A DNA stretch of 64,000 bases from Enoplolaimus lenunculus (GCA_030248215.1 JASANG010003372.1:62001-126000); one strand, 5' to 3'; counted from the first letter of the stretch, positions 11,161 through 23,900 are shown. Made by a program: numbers and translations. Notes: generated by a model not told the origin, from the sequence alone.

Positions 11161-11589
11161 TTTAGGTTGAATACAATTTTGTCGCATTTTATAGTTTTAC
11201 AGAACAAGCCAATATATATCTGTGATTTCTGCCCGTGGACTTTCGCTATAAGAGTCCACCGTGCCGAGCCGTCGGCCGTTACCCCGAGCGTCGTCGCTCG
11301 TCGTTGAGCATAATACAAGAAAATTTTATTTTTCAAAACACCATTCAGCGCTGCTCGGAGCAATGTCGCATGTCGTTTTGACAGTAACTGTACGCAGCGT
11401 GACTCGAGACGACGTCCAACGGAATGCGGCAACACGAACACAAACCTGATGCACATTGTATAAATACCATGATCGCGTCAGATGATTTTCAGAACAGTCG
11501 TTTGTTGGTTATTAACGAGCCGCTCCGTCAAGTAACGTATTTGGCGCGAGACCAGCGATTATATATGTCGGCGCCAAATTTAGGTCATT

Positions 11590-11800
11590 TGTCAGTAACT
11601 CGTTAGCCAGTCGTCTGATTGCGGAAAATTCAACAGTATAATCGTCTCATCTTAGCAAACTGCGTCGAATAGTGTATAATTTGTCTAAGTTTTTGACGTA
11701 AAAAATTTTTTGGGTCCCAAACGGGTACCATGGGACCGTCGAAATATTGAGGTTTTCAAAAATCCAAATTTGGGCACGCAAATGATCGGCAGAAGTCATC
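11590..11800. mobile_element. Foldback element fragment related to 3881-4501
   Basis: CTCGTTAGCCAGTCGTCTGA, TTGCGGAAAA, the TTTTTTGGGTCCC region and CAAATTTGGGCA...GATCGGCAGA parallel the right arm of the foldback element in the M1 intron. Only one arm is recognisable. Confidence 0.6.
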
Positions 11801-12848
11801 AGAAGCTCACACGTGGAGGGAGTTCTAGTCAGACGTTTTTTGTAACTTTATACTCAATCCCAAGGCAATCTTTGGGTTCCGTCTCACATCGAGCCTCTTA
11901 TTTGCGGAAACGTCGCGAACAACCCGAACTTGAAACCATACGTATTTCTGTGTCAAATCGTACGGTAACGTCAAACATTCAATGTTGAGGGCCCTAACTT
12001 TGGCCCCACCTGTCGACGAAACTTGGATAGTGTTGCGAACGAGATGCCAGACGTAGTTTTCAATTAAATAACATGACAAATCTTAGATTCTCAAATCCAT
12101 TTATATATTCATATGCGGCAATTTTCACTCTTTGCGGGCATATAATGAGTCTTTGAAGTCATAACAGTGAATTACACCTTGACGCTGTTAGTGTGTTGCA
12201 TGTGAAATATAATAACGTCATTTATAATATTTAGTAGCAAGTTTAATTGAAGGAACGTTTAAATTTTTCCATTTTCCCATTTTTCTACCCCCTGCAAAAA
12301 ATGGAAAAACTGAAAAAAACACAGTTTCACACACTATTAATAAGTGCGCCTACGTTTACCAGCATTAATTTGGCAGCGGTTATGTTATGGTATTAAAAGT
12401 AATAATATTGAGTCACAACATAAATTTAATGAAAACGTTTCTTAAAATGCATAAATACGGGGTCTTTGATTTCCAGAAAGAAAAATTGAAGTTGGCCGAG
12501 CAGTTACTCCGCTTTTGAGTTAGTTTCGGTCTCACCTTTTGTCATATTTTAATGTTTTGTTGACGACATTAAATTACAGAAAATATATTTCATTCGTAAA
12601 TGTTGGAAAATCTTTACTGACGGGTTTAAGCCAACTGAAAATAAACAAAACGTGGCAAAAATTGTCTTTATGCAATTATATAGCTGTTAAATTGCACAAA
12701 TACACACAGTTTAGTAACACGAGAATTAAGCTGACAGCGCCCTACTCTCATCTGAATAACTTGTCAGGTAAATGACATTAATGAATCATCGCAAAAAGTT
12801 GTCAGTTCAATTTGAACAGCCAATAAGGTAAATCCTTTTGGAACCACC

Positions 12849-14639
12849 CAGGGCCGGATTAAGGTGGTGGGAGGCCCGGGGCCCATATGACCAGAAGGTC
12901 TTGGGCCCGTAGGACTAGGAGGCCCGGGGCCCATCCGACTACCATGCCCTTTTTAACCATAATTATTTTATGCATCAAAGCTTAAAGTGATGCATTTTAA
13001 TGAAACAAATTGTACCAAAAGTACGAAACAAAATTTCGGCCCGGCGACTTTTTTAGATTTACACTTAGAGAAGTCACTTACGATTCCCCGAAGTCTAGAC
13101 ATTTTCTGAAATCCGAAAATGGACGGTGCGGGACCCCGTTTTTTTCTTTTTCTTACTTTTTCGAAAACGCTATTTTCCAAAAATATCTTTGAACACACTC
13201 TTAAGGTGACACCAAATCCGACCCCGAATCCGAATCCATTGCTAATTTGTAGAATCTGAATCCGAATCTTGCATGTTGCGAATTTCAAATATATCTATAA
13301 TTTGTTTCAGAATATCAGCGTAATGCCAGCAGCATAACTTTAAACGTTGGTATTAATATTTCAAGCTCGACCACAGTCCTGAGATTTGTAGCCTGTAATA
13401 AAAATATTGATTTATATAACAATTTACTTCAATTTTATTGTTTAAAAAGAAAAAAAATTTGCCAAACACTGTTGGATTTGGTTTTTCATTCGGTTTTTTC
13501 AGAACCAAAACCGCATCCGAACCCGAACCGTTGTTGCCACCCTGGTGTGAGATTTCACCCTACTTCGATGGCCAGAGGTTTTATCTAGGAGCAGGAATGC
13601 GCGAGGATATGAGTTTTCTAGCTATGTTGTGCACCGGCCATTGCCAATAACCAACCGGCCAGCCACTGAATATAACAGCAAGAGCTACAAAATTTTACTT
13701 CATCAATTTAATATTTTAAATCTTAGATTTCGATTCTAAAACTTTTAGCTGAAAATGTTGTCTACAGTTATTATTGTGGTCAATGTTTAGATTGAATCAC
13801 TAATTGAAACAACTTTGGTTACAGTTGTATTCTAGCCAGCTTTTGTGGTAGATAAAGTGCTTGATATGATCGAGTTTCATAGCTTTTTAAAAATATAGTG
13901 AAATCTTTCACTGGAGTGCATATATATAAACTTTTTGACAATAATAAGGGGAATTAGGAGTTAAAACGCTCCCCAAGGACCATTGAAAAAATAGGTTTCC
14001 AAACTGCATTAGAAAGAAATTTGTAATGTGTAGAAACGAGGTGCAATAAATTTCTATTTTTCAGCGTAGTTGGTAGCAAAAAGCACTGTATGGGCCGAAG
14101 AAGCCTTAGTCCAGTTGCGCATGTGTGCAACTACGCGTAGTAGTATATCTTAATGCCAATGTGCAGTTTAAACGTACTGCTTTTCCAGATCTGAATATAG
14201 CTAATCTGACTACACAACTTTTGATCGTAATACCTTAAGTTTGGGATCACAAATGATAGATGGTATAGGCTTAGCTGCCCAGAACCAACCTTGTAGAAAC
14301 TAGAAAATTAGATAAAGCTGAAGAACTTTCTCAACATTTGGAAAATGATTTTGTACATCCTTTTATATAACCCTGTCGAACAACGCAATAAGTACTTCCC
14401 AAAAATCGCGTAGCGGTACAACCAGCGTTAGAGTAAGAATAGTCGGTCGCTCCAAACAGGGTCGAGAGGGCTCCCCAATGGAATGTTTCACAGCTTGTAT
14501 AACTTCGTGGTCTGCGAAAAATTTTTGTTGGCTTGTTATCAATTGAATCACATCGTGGTTTTCGGTTGGTGGGAGGCCCCTTTTGGTGGAAGGCCCGGGG
14601 GCGCGGGCCCCCCCCCAGCCCCCCTTTAATCTGGCGATG
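12849..14639. mobile_element. Non-autonomous hAT-type element, ~1.8 kb, with 8-bp target duplication
   Basis: Left end CAGGGCCGGATTAAGG. The right end is the inverse of CATCGCCAGATTAAAG. An 8-bp direct repeat GAACCACC flanks the element (12841-12848 and 14640-14647). Repeated GGAGGCCCGGGGCCCAT segments lie inside both ends. No transposase frame is recognisable. An inner segment at about 13200-13545, with mirrored CCGAACCCGAAC / CCGAATCCGAATCC ends, may be a second, nested element. Confidence 0.85.
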
Positions 14640-15361
14640 GAACCACCCCACTACCAAGCCAAGTTTCTGAATATATCGCTGGTGCTGGTTGTCGTTTTTT
14701 GTCACAGAATTTTAATTTAGGCTTCAAAATCAAGTGAAATGTATGTTTGTTCAACGTATTTTCAATCCAGTCAATTATTTGTTCACCAATATCATGCTTC
14801 AGTTTAATATTATATAATCGGAGTAACCAAAGCCAAAGATCATTGTAAAAAATTATAAAATTTCAAAAATAGAGTTAAGATTAAGACATATTATACAGGT
14901 AAAATGTAAAAAAAACAGTGCTAAAGGCAATATAACACAGCCAGAAAGTGGTAAACAAAACCGTATTGGTTGCTGCAATTTGTTCACAAATATTGGTAAT
15001 TTCTTTACAAATTGTTTTGAGAAGAAAAACCAAATAAAACCTGTGACATATGTCTTCAAAATAACATGTTAGAACTATATGGTCTGCACGACCCCTGTTC
15101 GAAGTGTTGCCCAAGGTCTTGTAACTTTGGAACCAGTGAATGGTGAGGTTCGAAATTCAGCACATCTATTGCATTTGATCTGTTCTACTTCTGTGCCAAT
15201 TTTGAGAACTGAAATTAAAGCAGTTCGTTAGCTTGACAACCTATTGCTAAGTGGTGATTGGTGCTATATGTATTTGAGAATATGGGCCCTAGATTAATAT
15301 CTAAACGGTTTATCTAAACTGTGTTTTTTACAAACAGATATAATTTTTGGTTCTAAGTTTC

Positions 15362-15498
15362 GGCCCATGTAAAGATAAGGGACGGAACTGTTTTTTGTGG
15401 GACTAGAAAAGAGTAAGCTTAAGCTTTAGACTATTTTTTGCTTAGGCTTACGAATATGCTTGCAATACTGTTCCGCCACTGTTCTTTACATTGGCCCA
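15362..15498. mobile_element. CCTAAG-core MITE, compact complete copy
   Basis: The left end GGCCCATGTAAAGATAAGGG...CGGAACTGTT mirrors the right end ACTGTTCCGCCACTG...CTTTACATTGGCCC, giving TIRs of about 30 bp. The interior is TAAGCTTAAGCTTTAGAC...GCTTAGGCTTA, a short run of the TAGGCT/CCTAAG hexamer. This is the clearest member of a family with at least nine copies in the window. Confidence 0.85.
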
Positions 15499-16239
15499 AG
15501 TTACTAAAAAATACTGAAGATTTATTTTCCTTCGCGTCCTAACTGCTTCAATTCAGTTACGGTGTTATGTCATTGAAAATTCATTATCCGCACGAGCTAA
15601 GCTATGCAAGTCATTGTGGTTAAGCATTCAGAAGATGTAAAAAACAAGTGCTGAATACAGAGGTCAGACCGGATGAAACGCAACATTTCCTGAATACTTC
15701 TCGCCTGCTTATGGTGTTTGAATAATTGGAAACGACACAACAATTCAACGTTAACTACCTATATTAAGTAGTTTAGCTTCCAGCCCTCAACCAAGCCAAG
15801 ATAATCTTATATACTCACGGTAATGCCCATGAGGCTCAGGATACAACTAAAAAAATTTGTTAATTGTTCGTTGAGTATGTCGCAAAAGATTGAAACATAC
15901 TAATTTGGCAGATCCCACGAAACACGTGGATGCCATAACCGTTTTGTTCTCCGGCAGCTGATGAGAACGCGCATGTTTGATAGTAAGTCGCAGGCAAGCA
16001 AGCCAATTTATCGCCATGGTTGAAATCGCTACTTGAACAAACCAGCGTCATGAGGACGCTTGAATACGCTCACGCTCACTAAAGTAGCTTATTTCTCAGT
16101 TTTTCATTATCATGGCTAATTGGCTTTAATCAAGTATTTTACCATTTCCTACAGTATATATTTTAAAATGCTTTTCCGCAGTCGTATAATTAAAGCTAAA
16201 CTTCTGAATGCACGTAATTTGGACATTTTTCCAGCTGTT

Positions 16240-16372
16240 TCACACCAGAATGAGTTCAATTATCTTAGAATTCTGAGTTCAGAATGACACAATTCATAGC
16301 TCAGACTTCTGACTGAATTCAACTCATTCTGAATCAAAGTAACCCATTAGAATTTACAGTGTTGATGCTAAA
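16240..16372. mobile_element. MITE, TGAGTT-rich family
   Basis: GAATGAGTTCAATTATCTTAGAATTCTGAGTTC is mirrored by GACTGAATTCAACTCATTCTGA, ending AATTTACAGTG. It resembles the copy at 6645-6830. Confidence 0.6.
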
Positions 16373-16564
16373 ACGTACGACCAGTTGTTTTATTCGATCG
16401 ACAATGTGTTTTGCGGGTAATTTCAAAACCAAAGTTGTATTCTCACTGAATGTTGATGTCTCAATTCTTAATAATTGCAACTAAAGTTTAATATTAACGA
16501 CACGTATGTATAGTATATGTAAAATGTCTACAGTACGGAACAGTCCTTAGAATCGCGCGATGAG

Positions 16565-16630
16565 CTGTTAAAGCTGAATAGTGATGGTAAACGCCTCCAA
16601 GACGAGAGATCAAGGATCGAATTTTAGCTT
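16565..16630 (+). repeat. tRNA-like fragment (SINE remnant)
   Basis: AAAGCTGAATAGTGATGG and AAGGATCGAATTTTAGC align with the box A and box B zones of the tRNA-like elements at 42182-42246 and 47712-47775. The intervening CGCCTCC is shared. It is degenerate, and no cloverleaf is claimed. Confidence 0.55.
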
Positions 16631-16835
16631 TAAAATATGTGTATCGTAAATTTCTCATTTAAGAAAGGGAAGCAAGCAATTAATTCCAACACTGAAAACA
16701 GTAGCTTGTGGGTTGGTTGTAAAACCTGTAAAAGTGCCCGTTTACTTATCCATCCAGGCATTGCTGCGGTAACGGTGTCAGCACGGAAAATGTAAAAATT
16801 ATACTAAAGTGGAATTATCTGTCTTTTTTCAATAG

Positions 16836-17035
16836 CGTTGAAGTGCGTGTACATCGCAGTGACTGCAGCAACGACGCCAACCGTCACTATACGGCATCAT
16901 ACTTGTATATTTTGCGCATGACAAGTCGCGGTCATGGACAACGCTGGACGCTGACGGAAGGCGCCGCTCGGGTGACCCACGGTGACGGGCTGCGCCACGC
17001 GACGAGTACAGCGCAACCCTAAAACTTAAAAAATT
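16836..17035. repeat. GC-rich foldback-type repeat
   Basis: A GC-rich island (GCGCCGCTCGGGTGACC, CGGTGACGGGCTGCGCCACG) ends in AGCGCAACCCTAAAACTTAA. That terminal motif recurs at about 5441-5455 and, weakly, at 39053. Probably a mobile-element family of its own. Confidence 0.45.
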
Positions 17036-17832
17036 ACTCGAAAGCTACCCGGATCGGTGGTCTACTGGACATAGAGCACGGGCGTAACCATAGATTTGGC
17101 CATCTGAAATTCCAATACATTCCGGGATTATAGGTGTCAGGATTTTTCCGGCGAATGGTTTCGGGGAGTTATACAGCGTTGAAAACGCATGTTTATACGG
17201 CAAGATTCACTGAGAAACTTACAAACTTCAATACTGGAAATCTGTTTAGTTTACGTATGTAGGTGTAGGTGCAAAATTTTTGAAACCTTTTTCAGAAATA
17301 GCGTCGAATGTTTGCCAAGTTTGAACTGGAGGTTGAAATATATTTTAATCCACTCGCATCTATAGGACGGGGCGCCCATTACGTCGCCAAACCAATACTC
17401 ACGGTTCCTGAAACTTACAACCAACTTCATGGACGTCACATGATTTATAAAACATAACAGCTGCTTATCAACAATTTCACGCGTACTTCGGGTTGTTTTA
17501 GCTCGATTAGAGATGTTGCATTTGGGTGCTGCGGGTATATACTGTAACGTCTGATCAGCATAAGCATATAAGTAAAACCTAAGCCAGAAACTGTGATTTG
17601 AGCTCATATTTTGCCAAGACGTTCATGTCATGTCCTAAAACACCTATTCGTCTATTTTAGAAATTGGCTACTTCGCAACCAGTATAACTGTTGTTTTCGG
17701 ACACCTCCAATTAGTTACAGAAAAGCAAATTGAATCTGATTGGATGATGTGAAAGTGAAATCAATTTTTTGTTGCAATAACACTGGTTGAAAGTTTTTTG
17801 TGTCACTTGGCAGTTTTGCTTTTCTGAACAAC

Positions 17833-18284
17833 AAACAGTGACCCGAATAAGAGGGGTGACTGATATTTATTTGGCCTCTCCAGAGGGTACCCTTCTGTTA
17901 TTTGGTTACGGACTCTTATTTATTTTTAACCCACGCTCCGCCATCCTTCGTTACTGTATTATATCCGGTACTGCAACTATCTGCGGAATTAAGCGTTTAT
18001 TTGTCTTGTGTCAGTAGCTTGAGCGATAATGCAAGTTTATACTTCGGAATGTACTTTCAAATTTTAAGTACGCTTTAAAGTTTCGAACTCCAATTATTTT
18101 TGCCTGGAGTCCTTTATGCGCTACAATTAGGGATAATTGACATTTATGGACTCTAATTATGGTTTAGGGACTCTATCCGCTTACGGACTCTTATTAGGGA
18201 TACGGACTCCTATGGATTAGTACTCAAAATGGGGACCCCTGCCCTCTTATTACCCCTCCCCTCTTATTCGGGTCAATACAGTAC
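17833..18284. mobile_element. MITE, reference full-length copy of the ~440-bp family
   Basis: The left end CAGTGACCCGAATAAGAGGGG mirrors the right end CCCCTCTTATTCGGGTCAATACAGTA. The interior has repeated GGACTCT/ACGGACTC phrases. Copies or pieces are at 8535-8974, 9078-9345 and 45166-45590, and inside the hAT composite elements at 54-431 and 30500-30684. Confidence 0.88.
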
Positions 18285-18467
18285 TGGAGACCGTTCAGCT
18301 AAAATTACTATTGTAAAATTAATGTTGCAGAGGCGGCTTATATCAAGGCTAATTAACAATTGACCCTTTTAAGAACGTTACTGAGCCTTTGCAATCATTA
18401 GCATCGGATATTTTTCATATACGGATATCCTGCAGTATCATCGTGCATTTGGCCCTGTGATATCAAT

Positions 18468-18538
18468 GATCAGTGGTGTAGTGGGTAGCATGTCACAGCA
18501 TTGCAAACCGGAGGCCCTGCTTCGATGCCCGGCTGGTT
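18468..18538 (+). repeat. Possible tRNA-like fragment
   Basis: GTGTAGTGGGTAGCATG could serve as box A and GCTTCGATGCC as box B, about 45 bp apart. Acceptor-stem pairing is not convincing. Confidence 0.35.
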
Positions 18539-19409
18539 TAATATATTATTGCCAATTACACATCACCACGTTGCGTTCGCTTTCAGGTTTAAATATTGGA
18601 ATAGACAATGATGCGTGTCGTAGACGCGCACGACTCAACACTCACCTATCATGGCGGCTGGTAACGCTGACAAAATGATGTATCGTGGGGGCTGCATGCC
18701 ACACCAAGTTTGGCGTGGGTGACTGTTGATCCCTGCTTCTTAGGCACAAAGTACGGCAAGCGCACGTAAGATCGTGACTGTCGCGCACAGTCGTTGCGTC
18801 TGGGAACTAGGGCGCATGGCAGTCTGTCCCTGGACACCGCGCACCTCCGGGCATTTCAGTATGTATCCGGATATCCGGAAACCCGAAATGAAATTTTTTA
18901 TTTCGGATGCCTCGAAATTTATTTTGAGATTTTATGTGTGCAAACCTCAGTTTTGTTCGTTAAGCACAATTCATAGCACTAACTAAAGTTACCCTCAAAT
19001 GCAAAATAATCGCTATGAACAGTATAAACGCCAGCAGTTATAAGGTGATTATTTTGACGTAATTGCTTTAATCTGAGTAAACGTGTTAAAGCAATAATTG
19101 TGTTGGATTACACAACCCATCGCAACACCCAAAGTTACGTATATACTTTGTTTTGAAATAACACAAACATATTTGCGTTAGCCTCCGATTTGAACCACTG
19201 GAACAGATAGGTTTTCAAACCACGCTTCACTCGTATCCGTACTTAGAACTGTTTAAAAGACAAAAATGCTGATACACAAGCCCAGAACTTAAAACACAGG
19301 CCCTTAAATCTGAAAATCTTCAATATCATGCTACAACTGTTAACTTTACTGAAAATTCCTAAGGTGATTTGAGGTGAAAGTGGTCTATTAGCAAGATATT
19401 CTCTTTATC

Positions 19410-19613
19410 AAAAAATAGTGAGTCAAATTGGCTCTCTCCGAAATAGACTTTACGGGACCACATAAACTGAGGCAAATTCGACTAAGCCAGAGTCAAATTC
19501 GACTCACTGAGTCACACGTTTGACTCCGGCGGAGTAGAATTTCACTCAGTTTGTGTAGTCCCGTAGAGCCTATTTCGGAAAGAGTCAAATTGACTCACCA
19601 TTTTTTGCAGTGT
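19410..19613. mobile_element. Palindromic MITE, full copy, CACTGCAAAAAATGGTGAGTCA family
   Basis: AGTCAAATTGGCTCTCTCCG...AGACTTTACGGGACCAC is mirrored by GTAGTCCCGTAGAGCC...GAAAGAGTCAAATTGACTCA, ending CATTTTTTGCAGTG. The centre repeats AAATTCGACT in both orientations. Length is about 200 bp and it is almost wholly palindromic. Confidence 0.85.
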
Positions 19614-20678
19614 AGTTTAGTGCAATTCGCTAAAGTTTGTTTCAATAAAAATTTTTAACTTCGGTGGTAGGAAGCGGTCGCTGCGCTTCTGATTTACAAA
19701 GAATAAAGCAAATTCTTGTAAAAGTAATGGATGGTCGAAAGATGACTTGTTAAACAATTTACCGCGACGATAAGGGTGAAATCTGTTCGTTGTAATGAAC
19801 ATGCAGTTTTCATGTATATAATTATAACTTTCAGTCAATGGACTCTGGAAAATTCATTTGTTCCTTTTATTTTAACCGGATGATCAGAGAAACCCAGTGC
19901 CATATGTTCAGTTCATTAAGGATTTGAACCAGAATTGCCGTTGTTGGTTACTGTAGTTACTGGTTAAATTTAATCAGTAAAAATAATTTGAAAATATGAA
20001 TTAAATTCGGTATTAATAAAATTAAGATATGATTTTTAATGATTCGTCAGAATGTTGTTTCGCGAAACGCCTATTTTCTGTCACATTTTGTGAAATATAC
20101 ATAAGCTATTTGTGTTCACAGTAAAAATTTTATGGTTAATCTCGTTTGAAATGCGTAATGTTCCGTGTGTAAATCTGAAACCTGTGGACAAAATTACGAC
20201 TGAAATAAAAACAATTAAAATATTCGGTACATAAATTAATTTTATTCAGAGATCACAAGATACTTTTAATGTTTGAGATCGAAATGTCGTTAAATGGAAA
20301 TTTTTAGAAAAAAATATTTGTTTTCAAAATCAAATCATTACTATCGCCACATTTTTGAGTAATTTGAAAATTTGGTTATTAAAATTTAGGTAATAAAATA
20401 ATGTTCAATGATTCAAATTAGTATACCAGATTTCGCTTCCGAATTAAAATTTCGCCAATATTTAAACCAGCATCGCCGTCGTGAAGCTTTGTCAGTCCTT
20501 CGAAGCGGACAGATCTTTTCTTTGCGTTTTTGTAAAATAAACCACTATTTGGCTGTTCGGCGTTTATTTCATTTCAGTTTAATTTTTTAATTTTTAAACT
20601 CCGTCAAACTGAGAAATCACAAGAGTTTTGTCGTCAAATTTAAACGATTCATACACTGTTGTCGCAGCTGTAATTACT
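19614..20678. other. AT-rich spacer upstream of the large gene
   Basis: No exon or repeat recognised. If transcription of the SCO-spondin-like gene starts close to its first traced exon, its promoter should lie here. I see no TATA box or other element I would defend. Confidence 0.4.
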
Positions 20679-20941
20679 ATGTGGATACGCCATCGCGGCG
20701 TAGGGTCTGAGGACCCTACGGACCGCCGCAGTCGGCCATCTGGTCAAAATGGTCCGTCTGGCGGCGCTCACAGTATTTTTTGTCAATTTTTATCTTCTTC
20801 TTCTTCTACTTTATTTTTGTCTTCTTCTCGTCTGCCCAAATCAGCACCGTTATTTGCCTTCTTTTTTGTGTTTTTGTTTACTTCTACGCTGCTGATCACT
20901 GAAAGCAATGCGCTGTCGCTTACGTCAGAGGAAACCGTCAA
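20679..20941 (+). CDS. SSPO: SCO-spondin-like exon 1, start uncertain (signal peptide region)
   Basis: The frame ending at donor AA|GTGAGT joins exon 2 in frame and carries a hydrophobic run ([18 protein letters not shown]) followed by a likely cleavage zone ESNA-LS. The first in-frame ATG is 20679, which leaves about 58 non-hydrophobic residues before the run. ATG 20749 gives a textbook signal peptide ([11 protein letters not shown]) but in another frame that meets a stop. An indel in the T run near 20780, or an unseen upstream exon, could reconcile the two. Confidence 0.5.
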
Positions 20942-23900
20942 GTGAGTCTTTGTTGAGTTAAATCTGGCGCTCGCAATAAAAATCACCCGTTCTTTGGCCA
21001 TGTATTTTCAGTGTATGATGAACGCATTGTTTTTTGTATTCAAAAGCAATGGTGACTCCGTATTTCTCAGTTTTTTAAATTGTGTGCTGTGTCGCCACGT
21101 CCGCCATCCATTTTTTGAAGTATGCCGATCTTTTACAAAACCCCGACAAAATTAAATTTTGAGTAAAAGCAGTTAATTGTTTTGCTAATTTATTTATTTA
21201 ACTAAAAAGCATTTAATTAAGTTTCGTTTTTTGTATATTTTCAGAGACTACGAATGCTCAAAACCGTCCGACAGAATCAAGCAAGTCCGGTACCGTACCG
21301 TACAATGCTCTGAACTTGTCGACTATATTGAAAATCGTGGATATCTCTACGATAGATCAGATGGATGTAAGCGAGTCGTTTGTTGAAAGGTTAAAAATAG
21401 ACGCAGACCCCTTTTATAAATATAGACACACTATGATTTTTTTCTAGTTGAAGTAATCCAAAGCCCGAAACATGCAAAAACCTCCTTATTCCTAAATGCT
21501 TGTATCCAATCGCGAGTGACCGATTGATATTCAAACAATCACCGCAATCATCAATCATTAAAGATACTAACTGAGAATTTTTCCATTAACCCTTTCTCAC
21601 ATGCATTGTAGCCAATCACCAGTGAGCGATAGGTTTTCATACAATTACCGCAATCATCAATTATTAAAGATACTAACTGAGAATTTTTCCATTAACCCTT
21701 TCTCACATGAATATTTTCAATTTCTTTCAAACTTGTTTTCGAAGTTCGGAATTGCAACTCAAAGCACCAACTATCAAAGCTACTACACGCTGTAGTAGAA
21801 CATCAACCCTATTTCTGCATTCAAGCATAAATTTAGAAATAACAAATATAAAACGAAATGTTTTAAAATATTTAATTTTAGATTACAAATCGAGAACCAA
21901 CGAGACCGATTCTACAGAAATCGCTCGTATATTCTCACAAGATCCTGTTTTATCCGTCCAAGACAACTGTCCTGTGCTCAAGTAAACTCTAGTAATCACA
22001 CCACTCCGCTTAGATCTAGGTTAAGATTTCTTCTTTATGGAATCATTTAGAGGTTTTCGCCAAAATAGTCACAAATAAATCGCAACAATTTCACATCAAT
22101 TGCGGTTTGCCAACTTATCTGCTAGATTTACATCATATAAATATTAATATATCTATTATGAAGGTGCCAATTTACGACCAAGAGAACAGGGCCGTAACAG
22201 TACTATAAGCATATTCCTAAGCCTAAGCCAAAGCAAAAAGTAGTCTAAAGCTTAAGCCTACTCTATTGCAAGACACACAGAAAAATGTTCCGGCCCTGAT
22301 CGTTACACGGGCCCAATTTACAAAGCAAACTTTAAACACTTTAGAAAAACGTGCTGTGATGGCTGGCTTGGGCCTGAATGTGCTCAAACTCGCTGTAGTC
22401 CGCCATGTTTTCGAGGCACCTGTACGTTGTCTGGCAAATGTATTAACTGCGGCGAAGATTACACGGGTAACGCGTGCCAGTATAAGTTGAAAGGTGAGTG
22501 TAGTTTTTGTTTAAAATAGTTGAAGTGCCCCCTGTACGCTGTCGGAAAAATTTATTAACGGTGGCGAAGGGTACACTGGGCAATATTAACTGCGGCGAAC
22601 GGTACACGGGTAACGCATGCGGCTATAACTTGAAACGTGAATATAGTTTTTGCTTTAATAGTTTAAAATTAATTTTTTGTTATCCCTTTATTATCGAAAA
22701 AAATTAATTCGTAACATTGCAAATCTCAATCAATTACCTGGTACTTTAAGATACTTTTTTTCGGTTAAAAGCTTTTGAATTAACGCGTAAAGTTTTATTA
22801 GCAATTTAAAACTTCAAAACGCAGCCTACTGCGTCTAGGACGAACCTTTCTCTTACGCAGTTGAAGAACCGTAAACATATTTCAGTTGAATAATTCATAT
22901 GAGACAATGTTAGTTTTACTGCTGTAACAGTAGATTAGTCATATTCCTAAGCCTAAGCCGAAGCCTAAGCGTTGATAATAGTAGAATCCTAAGCTTAAGC
23001 GTAAGCGTAAGCCTAAGCCTGAGCAAAAAGTGTAGTCTATAATCTGAAGCCTCCTTTTTTACAGACCCACCAGAAATCAGGACTGCACTATAAAGTAACA
23101 TGGGTCATAAATTGAGTGAAAATTCCAGATTTAACATTGTCAACACCAAGAGAGATAACGGTTCGTTAGTCGCAAGCATAAGTTAAATGCGAGCAGCCAG
23201 CGCATCAAAGTAATCATCGTTAATGCAAAATACAGCTTTGATCGACAATAACTCGTTCATTTTAAACGCTTAAAATATAAACGCGAATTTTGGTTTGCTT
23301 ATTTATAGATGGTAAAGCAGTGGCGAATTGCTATTCGGATACTGCATGTAATACAGAAATTGTCGCCGAAGTTGGACAAGACGAATGCTTCAAAGAAAAA
23401 GGCGGCGAGTCGTTTGGCCCCAACCGAGATTACTGTGTTGGAAAGAACGGCGAAGTCCAAACAGCGGACAATTTGTACGCAGGTATGTGGACCAGAGCTG
23501 CACGCTATCCGCGGGTACCCGCGGGCTCGGATAAAGGTGGGTAACAGGTAAAAAAATTTTGCAGGGGTATACCCGCATGTAAAAAGATAAAATTTCTGTG
23601 AGTAAACCGCAGTACGTATAAAAAATCTTTACCCACTTACACATCTGATGTGGACAATTATGATCGGCCGCGAGGGATGCAGGGAGGCACTTGTAAATTG
23701 ATTAATTGTAATGGAAACGGCATTTATTATTGAATAATCATTAAAGTTTTGAAAATGTTAATTTTAAGGACCAATATTTTAATTGTCTCTGGACCGAGTT
23801 TACACTGATCGTAAATGCCCAGCTTTAACGTTGCTTAGTGAAGCGTAGCATGAACTCTTCAGTAAATAGTTGTTAAACCAATAAAGAAATTTGAAGATCT

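Larger units (their letters stand above)
9346..12848. other. Intergenic stretch, no gene recognised
   Basis: Only short open frames without splice-supported extension or family motifs. It holds the 10925/11098 duplication and the foldback half at 11590-11800. The remainder (12000-12840) looks like unique AT-rich spacer. Confidence 0.5.
14648..17830. other. Intergenic stretch with scattered repeats
   Basis: Holds a complete CCTAAG-core MITE (15362-15498), a TGAGTT-type MITE (about 16240-16372), a tRNA-like stretch (16565-16630) and a GC-rich foldback (16836-17035). The open frames at 15860-16051 and 17251-17607 (both minus) have no recognisable motif and I do not call them genes. Confidence 0.5.

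Noticed and set aside
17251-17607. 118-codon minus-strand open frame
   Set aside because: No family motif, no splice-linked neighbours, in repeat-rich spacer.
20749-20892. Signal-peptide-like frame [11 protein letters not shown]
   Set aside because: It ends in a stop before the donor and is out of frame with exon 2; kept only as a note on the uncertain start.
22280-22325. In-frame upstream extension of exon 3 ([10 protein letters not shown]...)
   Set aside because: It is the right end of a CCTAAG MITE, and joining it to exon 2 creates a stop at the junction.
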